Positions 1-6,573 of a stretch of 27,763 bases of DNA are shown piece by piece. The position numbers and the translations under genes were made by a program. Source of the DNA: Bacteroidota bacterium (GTDB lineage: Bacteria > Bacteroidota > Bacteroidia > Flavobacteriales_F > PHOS-HE28); contig CAUJFM010000344.1 in NCBI GenBank assembly GCA_963169595.1, forward strand, positions 1-27,763, written 5' to 3'. The notes below the pieces were generated by a model that was not told where the DNA came from, ran no database searches, and was given only the letters and a program-made list of their open reading frames with translations. Within the stretch, counting starts at the first letter, position 1, and the number at the start of each line of letters is the position of its first letter.

Positions 1-66
1 AACGAGTACGTGGCGAACTGGTGGCAGGTGGTGAACTGGAGCGAGGTGGCGAAGCGGATGGCCTGA
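1..66 (+). CDS. Superoxide dismutase (Fe/Mn family), C-terminal fragment
   Basis: Only the last 21 codons are in the window; the gene starts to the left. The visible tail contains YVANWWQVVNWSEVAKRMA followed by TGA. The pattern Y-x3-W-W-x-V-V-N-W-x2-V-x-x-R is the typical end of iron/manganese superoxide dismutases, which convert superoxide to hydrogen peroxide and oxygen. The metal-binding residues lie outside the window, so metal type cannot be judged. It is convergent with the PfkB-family kinase, whose stop codon begins at the very next base. The call rests on a short stretch and is therefore moderate. Confidence 0.7.
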   Translation, partial: NEYVANWWQVVNWSEVAKRMA

Positions 67-996
67 TCAATCGGCCACCAGCTCGATATCGAAGTCCACC
101 AGTTCCACGAACTGCTGGATGCGGGTATCGATGTCCTCCCGGGTGATCTCCACCAGGCGCTCAATACCGAACTTCTCGCAGGTGAAGCTGGCCAGGGCAC
201 TGCCCACGATGATGGCGCGCTTCAGGTTGTCGAAGCTATGGTCCTGCGTACGGGCCAGGAAGCCGATGAAGCCCCCGGCGAAGGTGTCGCCCGCACCCGT
301 GGGGTCCACCACATCCTCCAGCGGCAGGGCCGGCGCAAAGAACACGCGGTCCGGGCTGAAGAGCAGTGCACCGTGCTCACCTTTCTTCACCACCAAGTAC
401 TTCGGCCCCATGGCGAGGATCCTGGTGGCGGCCTTCACCAGGCTGTGCTCCCCGCTCAGCTGGCGTGCCTCGGCATCGTTCACGCACAGGATGTCGACCC
501 GGGCGATCACCTTGTGCAGTTCCTCCAACGCGCTGTCCATCCAGAAGTTCATGGTGTCCATCACCACCAGGGCGGGGCGCTCGGCCATCTGGTCCAACAC
601 CTTGGCCTGCACCTTGGGGTCCAGGTTGCCCAGCATCACATAGGGCGCCTTGGTGTAGGGCTGCGGCAGCTTGGGGTCCAGTTCCAACAGCACGTTCAGC
701 CTCGTCTCCAGCGTGTCGCGGGAGTTCATGTCGTAGTGGTAACGGCCCGCCCAGAAGAAGCTCTCCTTGCCCTTGAGCACCTCCAGTCCCTGCAGGTCCA
801 CCCCGCGTTGGCGCAGGTCGTCCATCACGCTGGTGGGGAAGTCATCGCCCACCACGCTCACCAATCCCATCTTGTCAAGGAAGATGGAAGCGGCAAGGCT
901 GATGTAGGTGGCCGCGCCGCCTACGGTCTTTTCGGCCACGCCGAAGGGGGTTTCGATACGGTCGAAGGCGACAGTGCCGACGGTGATGAGCTGCAT
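67..996 (-). CDS. PfkB-family carbohydrate/nucleoside kinase
   Basis: Protein of 309 aa, the usual size of the ribokinase/PfkB family, which phosphorylates sugars or nucleosides with ATP. Near the N-terminus is GTVAFDRIETPFG, followed by the substrate-side glycine pair in VGGAATY. The ATP/anion-hole signature DPTGAGDTFAGG lies at about residues 231-242, with Asp237 as the expected catalytic base. The exact substrate cannot be read from the sequence. The frame stays open upstream to a TTG at 1020, but the ATG at 996 puts the first beta strand (MQLITVGTVAFD) right at the start, as in relatives, so I chose it. It is convergent with the superoxide dismutase end. From memory, this pairing also occurs in other Flavobacteriia. 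Confidence 0.88.
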   Translation of the reverse strand: MQLITVGTVAFDRIETPFGVAEKTVGGAATYISLAASIFLDKMGLVSVVGDDFPTSVMDDLRQRGVDLQGLEVLKGKESFFWAGRYHYDMNSRDTLETRLNVLLELDPKLPQPYTKAPYVMLGNLDPKVQAKVLDQMAERPALVVMDTMNFWMDSALEELHKVIARVDILCVNDAEARQLSGEHSLVKAATRILAMGPKYLVVKKGEHGALLFSPDRVFFAPALPLEDVVDPTGAGDTFAGGFIGFLARTQDHSFDNLKRAIIVGSALASFTCEKFGIERLVEITREDIDTRIQQFVELVDFDIELVAD

Positions 997-1069
997 GGGT
1001 GGGATGGGATTCTGAGGCAAAGGACGGAAAGCGCACGGAGATATGGCTACCCGTGGCCCATCCCAACAA

Positions 1070-1097
1070 AAAAGCCCCAGCTCGCGCTGAGGCTTTT
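1070..1097 (-). terminator. Rho-independent terminator after tRNA-Asn
   Basis: Inverted repeat: 1070-1076 pairs with 1091-1097, then one C/A mismatch, then 1078-1081 pairs with 1086-1089 around a TCGC loop. On the minus strand it ends in a T run (the A run at 1068-1073). It starts two bases after the 3' end of the tRNA. The flanking A/T pairs make it potentially bidirectional. Confidence 0.8.
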
Positions 1098-1098
1098 G

Positions 1099-1172
1099 CT
1101 CCCCGGGCTGGACTTGAACCAGCGACCCCCTGATTAACAGTCAGGTGCTCTAACCGGCTGAGCTACCAGGGA
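1099..1172 (-). tRNA. tRNA-Asn (anticodon GTT)
   Basis: Read on the minus strand, this 74-nt segment folds as a full cloverleaf. The acceptor stem is TCCCTGG against CCGGGGA (one T-G wobble), with discriminator G. The D arm contains AGCTCAGCCGGTTAGAGC, the anticodon loop is CTGTTAA giving anticodon GTT, and the T loop TTCAAGT is closed by GCTGG/CCAGC. The CCA end is not encoded. A promoter lies just upstream and a terminator just downstream, so it is probably transcribed alone. Confidence 0.96.
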
Positions 1173-1196
1173 AGGTACCCTTGTGACAAGGGAGTG

Positions 1197-1227
1197 CAAA
1201 TGTAGGAAGTTGTTCACGATCCGCAAG
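1197..1227 (-). promoter_or_regulatory. Bacteroidota-type promoter of tRNA-Asn
   Basis: On the minus strand: TTG (complement of 1224-1226), exactly 19 bp, then TACATTTG (complement of 1197-1204). This matches the Bacteroidota primary-sigma consensus of a TTG/TTTG -33 element and a TAnnTTTG -7 element. The tRNA starts 24 bp further on. Confidence 0.8.
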
Positions 1228-1285
1228 GGGTGGTGGATAACCACGCTTGGGTTCATGGCGAACGCCGCAGGACCAGGGTGGGAAT

Positions 1286-1319
1286 GACAGGGGGCCCGGC
1301 AGTCGCCGGGCCCCCTGTC
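1286..1319 (-). terminator. Strong hairpin downstream of ssb copy 1
   Basis: A perfect 15-bp stem (1286-1300 with 1305-1319) around an AGTC loop, very GC-rich, starting 18 bp past the ssb stop codon on the minus strand. The base run after it on that strand is ATTCC, so there is no proper U tract. It is probably a terminator or 3'-end stabilising hairpin rather than a textbook intrinsic terminator. Confidence 0.6.
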
Positions 1320-1337
1320 CAATGGTCCTCGACCGGC

Positions 1338-1700
1338 TCACGCCGCCACAGCGGATTCATCGCTCTTGCGACCAGGCAGTACCTGGAAGTCGCTCATCAC
1401 CACCTCGGTCACGTAGCGCTTGCTCCCATCCTTGGTCTCGTAGCTGCGGTGCACCAAGCGACCCTCCAGGGCCACCGGGGCGCCCTTCCGGAGCAGGCGC
1501 TCCACCATCTCCGCCGTGCGCCCCCAGGCCACCACCGTGTGCCACTGGGTATCGGTGACCCGCTCACCGTTCGCATTGCGGTAGCTGTCGTTCGTGGCCA
1601 CGGACAGGCGGGCCACCTTGCGTCCTTTCGCGATCTCACGCACTTCAGGGTCAAAGCCGAGGTTGCCGATCAGGTTCACTTTGTTCTTCAGCGTGTTCAT
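1338..1700 (-). CDS. ssb: Single-stranded DNA-binding protein, short form (copy 1)
   Basis: Protein of 120 aa made almost entirely of one OB fold. Family marks visible are NKVNLIGNLGFDPEVRE at the start, ATNDSY, DTQWHTVVAWGR and the basic strand SKRYVTEVVMSDFQVL. Such proteins coat single-stranded DNA during replication, repair or uptake. The C-terminus ends KSDESAVAA and lacks the acidic partner-binding tip of main housekeeping SSBs, so it may be an accessory form. The frame stays open upstream to 1802, but the ATG at 1700 gives the standard MNTLKNKV start, and the upstream DNA conserved with the second ssb is out of frame relative to its ATG, so it is not coding. A paralogue lies at 5141-5485. 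Confidence 0.92.
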   Translation of the reverse strand: MNTLKNKVNLIGNLGFDPEVREIAKGRKVARLSVATNDSYRNANGERVTDTQWHTVVAWGRTAEMVERLLRKGAPVALEGRLVHRSYETKDGSKRYVTEVVMSDFQVLPGRKSDESAVAA

Positions 1701-1765
1701 GGGACTGAGTGTTTGTTGGTTTGACTTTTCGTTCCGACCACCGGGTGCTGTTGCCGATGACCGAC

Positions 1766-1843
1766 GCAAAAGTCCAGGCACCCCTTCCCGGGATCCGGCC
1801 AACTGTCATTTGTAGGTGATTGCAGCCGTTTGCTGTCATTTGT
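1766..1843 (-). promoter_or_regulatory. Upstream control region of ssb copy 1, with phased repeats
   Basis: The segment 1766-1833 aligns without gaps to 5547-5614 upstream of the second ssb: by hand count 45 of 68 bases are identical. Its distal part carries four RTTTRY-like hexamers (plus-strand sense) starting at 1808, 1818, 1828 and 1838, exactly 10 bp apart; the second is GATTGC, a one-base deviation. The outer units lie in an 11-bp direct repeat CTGTCATTTGT at 1803-1813 and 1833-1843. The TTTTGC at the gene-proximal end resembles half of a Bacteroidota -7 element. This is probably a promoter with an activator or repressor array; the bound protein is unknown. Confidence 0.6.
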
Positions 1844-1974
1844 GCAACGGGTTCATCGTGTGGTGCACCAAGCCCCGACCGCTTGGCGGACCTAACTTGC
1901 AGAGTGAAGTTCCCGGAGCGGGGCAGCGTTGGCGCGGCTTCCACTGTCTTCTCATTCGGAACGGCCATTCCAAG

Positions 1975-2541
1975 TTGGACCACCTCACCGAACGCGAGCT
2001 TGTTCAGGGTTGCCTGGATGAGGACCGGCGCTGTCAGGAACTCCTGTACGCGCGGTACGCACGGCGTATGTACGCGGTGTGCCTTCGCTATGCCCGGCAC
2101 GAACTGGAGGCCCAGGACCTGATGCAGGAAGGGTTCATCCGGGTCTACGACAAGCTGGGCGATTTCCGGCTGCAGGGGTCCCTCGAAGGTTGGATCCGAA
2201 GGATCATGGTGCACACGGCCATCAACCAGTACCGCCGCAAGGCGTTCCAACAGGAGCGCTTCGGGCTGGAGAAACTGCCCGAGGAGCCCGTGGACAGCAC
2301 GGCCATTGAGCAGATGGGCGAACAGGAGCTGCTGAAGCTGGTCTCCGAACTGCCGGACGGCTACCGCACCGTGTTCAACCTCTACGCCATCGACGGGTTC
2401 GACCATGCCGAGATCGCGGCCATGCTGGGCTGCGGGGAAAGCACCTCGCGCAGCCAGCTGGCCAAGGCCCGACGCATGCTACAAATCCGATTGAACGCCA
2501 TCACCACCCCTGTCCATGCAGGAAAGTCCTTTGATCGATAA
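1975..2541 (+). CDS. ECF-family RNA polymerase sigma factor
   Basis: Protein of about 188 aa with both conserved parts of extracytoplasmic-function sigma factors. Region 2 includes LLYARYARRMYAVCLRY, EAQDLMQEGFIRVYDKL and GWIRRIMVHTAINQYRR; region 4 includes ELPDGYRTVFNLYAIDGF, HAEIAAMLGC and the recognition helix ESTSRSQLAKARRML. It would direct RNA polymerase to a small regulon. The frame is open from a GTG at 1816, but the residues before LDHLTEREL do not look like sigma factor and no ATG exists in between, so I propose TTG at 1975. A TAACTTGC at 1890-1897 may be a weak -7 element. Its last 26 bases overlap the next gene, a likely membrane-bound regulator, implying translational coupling. 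Confidence 0.85.
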   Translation: MDHLTERELVQGCLDEDRRCQELLYARYARRMYAVCLRYARHELEAQDLMQEGFIRVYDKLGDFRLQGSLEGWIRRIMVHTAINQYRRKAFQQERFGLEKLPEEPVDSTAIEQMGEQELLKLVSELPDGYRTVFNLYAIDGFDHAEIAAMLGCGESTSRSQLAKARRMLQIRLNAITTPVHAGKSFDR

Positions 2542-3898
2542 GCTCTTCCGGCACGCGCTGGAGCATGCCGAGGCCACGCCTCCGGCAGACCTCTTCGACC
2601 GTGTCTTGGAGGCCCGGGCCGCAAGGCATCGTCGACGCGCCCTGGTCTGGTGGCGACGACCTGCCCTCCTGGCACTGGTACTGGCCGGCGGCGCGGCAGC
2701 ATCATTATTGTGGTTCCGACCGTGGGGTGCAGCGGACCTCATGGTGGAAGTCCCCACGACCTCATCCGTCACCACCACCACGCCGACCACCAATAACGTA
2801 GCGGAGACGAGTTCCTCACCTGCACCACCCAAGGTGGATACCACCGTTGGGGTGGCGACCTCTGCGCCGAACTCGAAGGCACTGCCCGCAACACCCAGCC
2901 TTGATGAAGGCCCAAAGAACAGCAGCGCTTCAGTAGCGGCCGCGGGACCGAGGGTCGGACCGACCGCAAGCTCCAGTTCCTCCAGGCCCCATTTCGCACC
3001 GATCGCCAGCCCGGCATCGGCCACATCACCAGTGGATGGCCCAACGCAACCCATTGGTCCGGCGCGGGAGCCACATGTGCTTCTGACCATCCGGAATGTT
3101 CAGGCAACTGGACCATCCGTTCCCGCACCGTATGCAGCCAGCGTGGCCGTGCCCTATGTGCTTCCCAAAGCGGAATGGTGGATCGGAGTGCGAGCGACCG
3201 CGCTTAACGAGCAGGTGACTTGGAAGGGCGAGCAGGAACGCTTGGTGAACGCATTGAACGCTGCGGAGCCGGCCACCACGAACTGGGCCCTCGGCCTCAT
3301 GGGTGGCCGCACCTGGCGGTCCGGCCTTCAGGTCGGCACGGGGCTGCTCTACGAGCGGGCCGAGCGGGCCTTCAGCGCCATCGACCGGCAGGTGACCGTG
3401 GATCAGGAGGTGAACACGTATTACGTGACCCTGAACAGCGAGGTCTTCGTGAGCCAGGTGGATACGATCACCACAGTATCCACCTCAGAAAGGAGGTTGA
3501 CCGCGGCCCAGGAACACGCTCTGTTGCGGATCCCGATCGAAGTGGGATGGGCTTTCGACCTGTGGCGGTTCCAGTTCGTTCCAAAAGTGGGGCTCGCCTT
3601 GGACCTGCACCTGCAGCGCAAAGGCACCGTGTTGGACCTTGATGGGCTCGATGGTGGCTTGATCGCATCCCGGCCCGGCGAGGCCATGCTGCGGGAGCGA
3701 CAGCCCGACCTGCTGCTCGCCACGGCGGGTTTCGACCTCGCCTACACCCTGAACGAGCGATGGTCCTTGAACATCGGCCCCCAGCTGATGTGGACCGCCG
3801 CTGTTCTGACCCGGTCCACGGACCAACCCCATGGCTTGCCCCAGCGGGCAGGCATCGGCTTCGGAATGACCTATCTCCTGCCTGGAAAGCGCCCATGA
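2516..3898 (+). CDS. Inner-membrane anti-sigma-like protein with C-terminal beta-barrel-like domain
   Basis: Protein of 460 aa. Residues 1-46 are a charged cytoplasmic segment (MQESPLIDKLFRHALEHAEA...) ending in an Arg-rich stretch; about 47-66 is one hydrophobic membrane helix (PALLALVLAGGAAASLLWF). Residues 75-200 are a low-complexity Ser/Thr/Pro/Ala linker. From about 210 to the end come alternating polar/aromatic strands with turns (for example WWIGVRATALNEQVTWKG, WRSGLQVGTGLLYERAERAF), ending in GIGFGMTYLLPGKRP, resembling outer-membrane barrels of Bacteroidota. Overlap with the sigma factor gene suggests the N-terminus binds that sigma factor; this is inference. The linker could cross the periplasm so the C-terminus reaches the outer membrane. 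No catalytic motif is visible. Confidence 0.72.
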   Translation: MQESPLIDKLFRHALEHAEATPPADLFDRVLEARAARHRRRALVWWRRPALLALVLAGGAAASLLWFRPWGAADLMVEVPTTSSVTTTTPTTNNVAETSSSPAPPKVDTTVGVATSAPNSKALPATPSLDEGPKNSSASVAAAGPRVGPTASSSSSRPHFAPIASPASATSPVDGPTQPIGPAREPHVLLTIRNVQATGPSVPAPYAASVAVPYVLPKAEWWIGVRATALNEQVTWKGEQERLVNALNAAEPATTNWALGLMGGRTWRSGLQVGTGLLYERAERAFSAIDRQVTVDQEVNTYYVTLNSEVFVSQVDTITTVSTSERRLTAAQEHALLRIPIEVGWAFDLWRFQFVPKVGLALDLHLQRKGTVLDLDGLDGGLIASRPGEAMLRERQPDLLLATAGFDLAYTLNERWSLNIGPQLMWTAAVLTRSTDQPHGLPQRAGIGFGMTYLLPGKRP

Positions 3899-5073
3899 AA
3901 CTGTTGCTCCCCATCGCCTGTGGCATCCTGGCCAGCCTAGCCCAGCCCACCCATGCCCAGCTCCATCCCGAAAGCTCGGTGGAACGCGGCGGCGCTGTGA
4001 TGCAGGGATGCGACCCCTCCCTGCAGGTCGATATTGAGCCCGTGCTCACCGGCCCATACACGTATGCGTTCTTCAGCACCATTGAACCAGGGAACACCAT
4101 GGTGCAGGACCTGGTATGGCAGTGCTACAATGGCTCGTTCTATGAACAGACGGGGTCCTACTGCGATGTGGTGTTCCCAGGTCAGGCCGAGTATCCCGTT
4201 TGCCTCACGGTGAACGCCTTCGACCTGACCGCCTCCATGCCCTGCAGCACCTCCGTTTGCCGGCTCATCGAAGCTTTGCCGGATACCAGCTGCGAGAACC
4301 TCAACGCCGATTTCACCATCGGGGCGATCAATGGCCAGACGATCAGCTTTTTAAGCACCACCGAGTTCACCGGCCCGGTGCAGACCTTGTGGACCTTCGG
4401 GGAGGAACCCCTCACGGCCGAACCCGCGGGCACGCACACCTTCTCCAGCCCCGGCCCGCACAAGGTGTGCATGACCGTGGTGGGACCTCCTCCGGTGTAT
4501 TGCAATGCCACCGTGTGCAAATGGCTCTACCTGGGGCCCGGTGACCTGCCCTGCGACGTGGTGGTGGACCAAGGCTTCGTGCTGTACCAGGAGAACGGCC
4601 TGGTCGGCGTACTGGACACCTCGATGACCTCGGGCATGGAAAGCACGGTCCACTGGGATTTCGGGGATGGCTCCACGGCGGCCGGCCGGTTGGCCGTGCA
4701 CCGCTACGCCATGCCGGGCACTTACACCCTGTGCAGCACGGTGGACGTCTGGGGACCCTTGCTCAGCGATACCTGCAACACCCTGGCCTGTGTGCCGGTG
4801 GAGGCCATGGCCCTGGTCACCATACCCGAGCGACCGGAACAGGAGCCTTTACGGGCCTGGCCGGTGCCCCTCACGGACCGCCTGCATGTGGTCGCCCCCT
4901 GGCCTAACGCAACACTGGTGCTGCTGGACACGCAAGGCCGGCAGGTGGCCGTTTGGACGCTGCCGGGACAGGGCGAACAGGTTGTTGATGTCGGTGACCT
5001 TCGTCCAGGGGCCTATCTGCTGGAATGCCGGTCGGGGGATGAACTGCTCCGGCGACCGGTGATCAAACCCTGA
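3895..5073 (+). CDS. Secreted PKD-domain protein with T9SS C-terminal sorting domain
   Basis: Protein of 392 aa starting at an ATG that overlaps the previous stop codon (ATGA). Residues 1-22 form a signal peptide ending THAQ. Two or three Ig-like PKD repeats follow, at about 134-200 (LWTFGEE) and 219-285 (WDFGDGSTAAG, HRYAMPGTYTLC), with a weaker one at about 40-125; many paired cysteines suggest disulfides. The last ~75 residues (from about LRAWPVPLTDRLHVV, through VLLDTQGRQV, to LRPGAYLLECRSGDELLRRPVIKP-type end) match the Por secretion-system tail that sends proteins through the type IX system to the cell surface. No enzyme domain is seen, so adhesion or a structural role is likely. It is the third gene of the sigma factor operon. 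Confidence 0.85.
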   Translation: MKLLLPIACGILASLAQPTHAQLHPESSVERGGAVMQGCDPSLQVDIEPVLTGPYTYAFFSTIEPGNTMVQDLVWQCYNGSFYEQTGSYCDVVFPGQAEYPVCLTVNAFDLTASMPCSTSVCRLIEALPDTSCENLNADFTIGAINGQTISFLSTTEFTGPVQTLWTFGEEPLTAEPAGTHTFSSPGPHKVCMTVVGPPPVYCNATVCKWLYLGPGDLPCDVVVDQGFVLYQENGLVGVLDTSMTSGMESTVHWDFGDGSTAAGRLAVHRYAMPGTYTLCSTVDVWGPLLSDTCNTLACVPVEAMALVTIPERPEQEPLRAWPVPLTDRLHVVAPWPNATLVLLDTQGRQVAVWTLPGQGEQVVDVGDLRPGAYLLECRSGDELLRRPVIKP

Positions 5074-5090
5074 ACCCGGGGCGGGCCATG

Positions 5091-5119
5091 AAAAAGGGGA
5101 CAGCCCTGCGGCCATCCCC
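5091..5119 (-). terminator. Terminator between convergent PKD protein and ssb copy 2
   Basis: Hairpin GGGGA (5096-5100), internal CA/CA loop, GCC (5103-5105), loop CTGC, GGC (5110-5112), TCCCC (5115-5119). On the minus strand it is followed by five T (A run at 5091-5095), so it terminates ssb; the opposite side has only a short T pair, so termination of the plus-strand operon is weaker. Confidence 0.75.
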
Positions 5120-5140
5120 CTTCCCTTTCCGCAACAACCA

Positions 5141-5485
5141 TCAAGCCGCTGATGCGCGCTCGGCCAGCACTTGGTAGCCGGACAGGACCACCTCGGTGGC
5201 ATAACGTGGTTCACCACCTTTCTCGTAGCGGCGGTGCACCAACCGGCCCTCCACCAGCAGGCCGGTGCCCTTGCGCACCTGGTTGCTGAGCAGGTCGGCC
5301 TGTTTACCCCAGGCCACCACGGTATGCCATTGGGTATCCTCCTTCCATTGGCCGTCCGTCCCCTTGTAGCGATCGGTGGTGGCGAGGCTCATACGCACCA
5401 TGCGCTGGCCATTGTTCAGGTCCTTGACCTCGGGGTCGCGGCCGAGGTTGCCGATCAGTTGCACCTTGTTCTTCGTCGTGCTCAT
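5141..5485 (-). CDS. ssb: Single-stranded DNA-binding protein, short form (copy 2)
   Basis: Protein of 114 aa, one OB fold, clearly paralogous to the ssb at 1338-1700: shared NKVQLIGNLGRDPEV, DTQWHTVVAWGKQADLL, VEGRLVHRRYE and YATEVVLSGYQVL. It ends AERASAA and again lacks an acidic C-terminal tip, so it would bind single-stranded DNA without the usual docking peptide for partner proteins. The ATG at 5485 gives MSTTKNKV, the family start; the open frame upstream to 5590 is not supported. It is transcribed alone, between a terminator at 5091-5119 and an upstream region conserved with copy 1. Confidence 0.92.
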   Translation of the reverse strand: MSTTKNKVQLIGNLGRDPEVKDLNNGQRMVRMSLATTDRYKGTDGQWKEDTQWHTVVAWGKQADLLSNQVRKGTGLLVEGRLVHRRYEKGGEPRYATEVVLSGYQVLAERASAA

Positions 5486-5546
5486 GGTAATGGTTGATTT
5501 GATCTGTTCGTTGTTGGTCGATGCCCTGTCCGGGCCCCTCGACGGT

Positions 5547-5618
5547 GCAAAGCAGGGACGACCCCGGACCGGTATCCGGGCAATAGTCATTTACAGGCGT
5601 TTACAATCGTTTGCTTGG
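5547..5618 (-). promoter_or_regulatory. Upstream control region of ssb copy 2, with phased repeats
   Basis: Positions 5547-5614 align ungapped with 1766-1833 upstream of the first ssb. Three RTTTRY hexamers (plus-strand sense: ATTTAC, GTTTAC, GTTTGC) begin at 5589, 5599 and 5609, exactly 10 bp apart and in register with three of the four units at copy 1. Between repeats and TTTGC is a conserved CCGGAT-x-CCGG block. The element sits 62 bp from the ATG here and 66 bp at copy 1. Confidence 0.6.
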
Positions 5619-5726
5619 CGGCTCCAAGCTGTGTGCCCCCATCAGATACGGTCGCGAATGCGAACACCCGGTTCCGTCTATCTTTAGCCGCGTTTTGATC
5701 GGAACATCCAAGGAACCCGAACCTGC

Positions 5727-6566
5727 ATGACCGCCCAGAAGAACAAGATCCTGGTACCAACGGACTTCACCAAGGTGGCCGATGTGGCCATCAACCACGC
5801 CATGAAGCTGGCCGAGCACACCGCTGCGGAGGTGTACCTGCTCCATGTGGTACCCAAGCAGAACGAAGTGGATGAGGCGCGTCAGCGACTGGAGATCGAG
5901 GTGGAGCGCGCCCGTAAATGGAACAGTTCGATCCCTGTGCACAAACTGGTGCGCGTGGGCTCCATCTTCGATGATATCGGCGATGCCGCAGCGGAGATCG
6001 CTGCTTCGCTGATCGTGATGGGCACCCATGGCATGCGCGGCATGCAGTTCCTCACCGGAAGCCGGGCCCTGCGTGTGATCACCAGCTCCAACGTGCCCTT
6101 CATCGTGGTGCAGGAGCGTTCGATCAAGGACGGTGGATACGATTCCATCGTGGTGCCCTTGGACCTGCACAAGGAGACCCGTCAGAAGCTCACGATCGTG
6201 GCCGACATGGCCAAGACCTTCAACAGCAAGGTGCACCTCATCACCCCGCATGAGGAGGATGAGTTCCTGAAGAAGCAGTTGATCAACCACATCAAGTTCG
6301 CCAACCAATACCTGGACGAACGCGGCATCAAGCACGATGCGGTGATCGCCAGTGAGGACTCGGGCGACTTCGTGAAGGCCGTGATCAAGCACGCCGTGGC
6401 TGTGGATGCCGACCTGATCACGATCATGAACTTGGCGCAGGGCAACATTTTCGGGGTGCTGGGCGTACCCTACGAGCAGGAGATCATCACCAACGAAGCG
6501 CAGATCCCGGTGATGTGCATGAACCCCCGCGAGACCTCCACGGGCGGCGGGTGGACCTTCCAATAG
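5727..6566 (+). CDS. Universal stress protein, tandem UspA domains
   Basis: Protein of 279 aa, twice the single-domain length. Domain 1 (about 1-145) begins KILVPTDFTKVADVAINHA and contains ASLIVMGTHGMRGMQFLTGS, close to the nucleotide-binding glycine pattern G-x2-G-x9-G-S, although I count 8 rather than 9 residues in the second gap. Domain 2 (about 150-275) begins YDSIVVPLDLHKETRQKL and lacks the glycine motif, as is common for the second half. Such proteins bind ATP or other small ligands and help cells survive stress or starvation; the precise role is unknown. A possible -7 element TATCTTTA lies at 5679-5686. It is convergent with the phosphatase gene, 7 bp apart. Confidence 0.9.
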   Translation: MTAQKNKILVPTDFTKVADVAINHAMKLAEHTAAEVYLLHVVPKQNEVDEARQRLEIEVERARKWNSSIPVHKLVRVGSIFDDIGDAAAEIAASLIVMGTHGMRGMQFLTGSRALRVITSSNVPFIVVQERSIKDGGYDSIVVPLDLHKETRQKLTIVADMAKTFNSKVHLITPHEEDEFLKKQLINHIKFANQYLDERGIKHDAVIASEDSGDFVKAVIKHAVAVDADLITIMNLAQGNIFGVLGVPYEQEIITNEAQIPVMCMNPRETSTGGGWTFQ

Positions 6567-6573
6567 GCCCTGT

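Noticed and set aside
238..1137. Plus-strand open frame opposite the PfkB kinase and running through the tRNA
   Set aside because: Low-complexity antisense translation that crosses a tRNA gene; the kinase on the other strand is clear.
1701..1802. N-terminal extension of ssb copy 1 (and the matching one at 5486-5590 for copy 2)
   Set aside because: The two extensions share no protein similarity although the DNA is conserved, and the conserved DNA is in different frames relative to the two ATGs.
1803..1843. CRISPR-like or iteron-like repeat array before ssb copy 1
   Set aside because: Only two 11-bp copies and four degenerate hexamers, no spacers of the right size and no cas or rep gene nearby; a regulatory array fits better.
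1816..1974. GTG-initiated N-terminal extension of the ECF sigma factor
   Set aside because: The 53 extra residues are not sigma-like, are Cys/Trp/Pro-rich, and the segment contains part of the ssb regulatory repeats and a possible -7 element.
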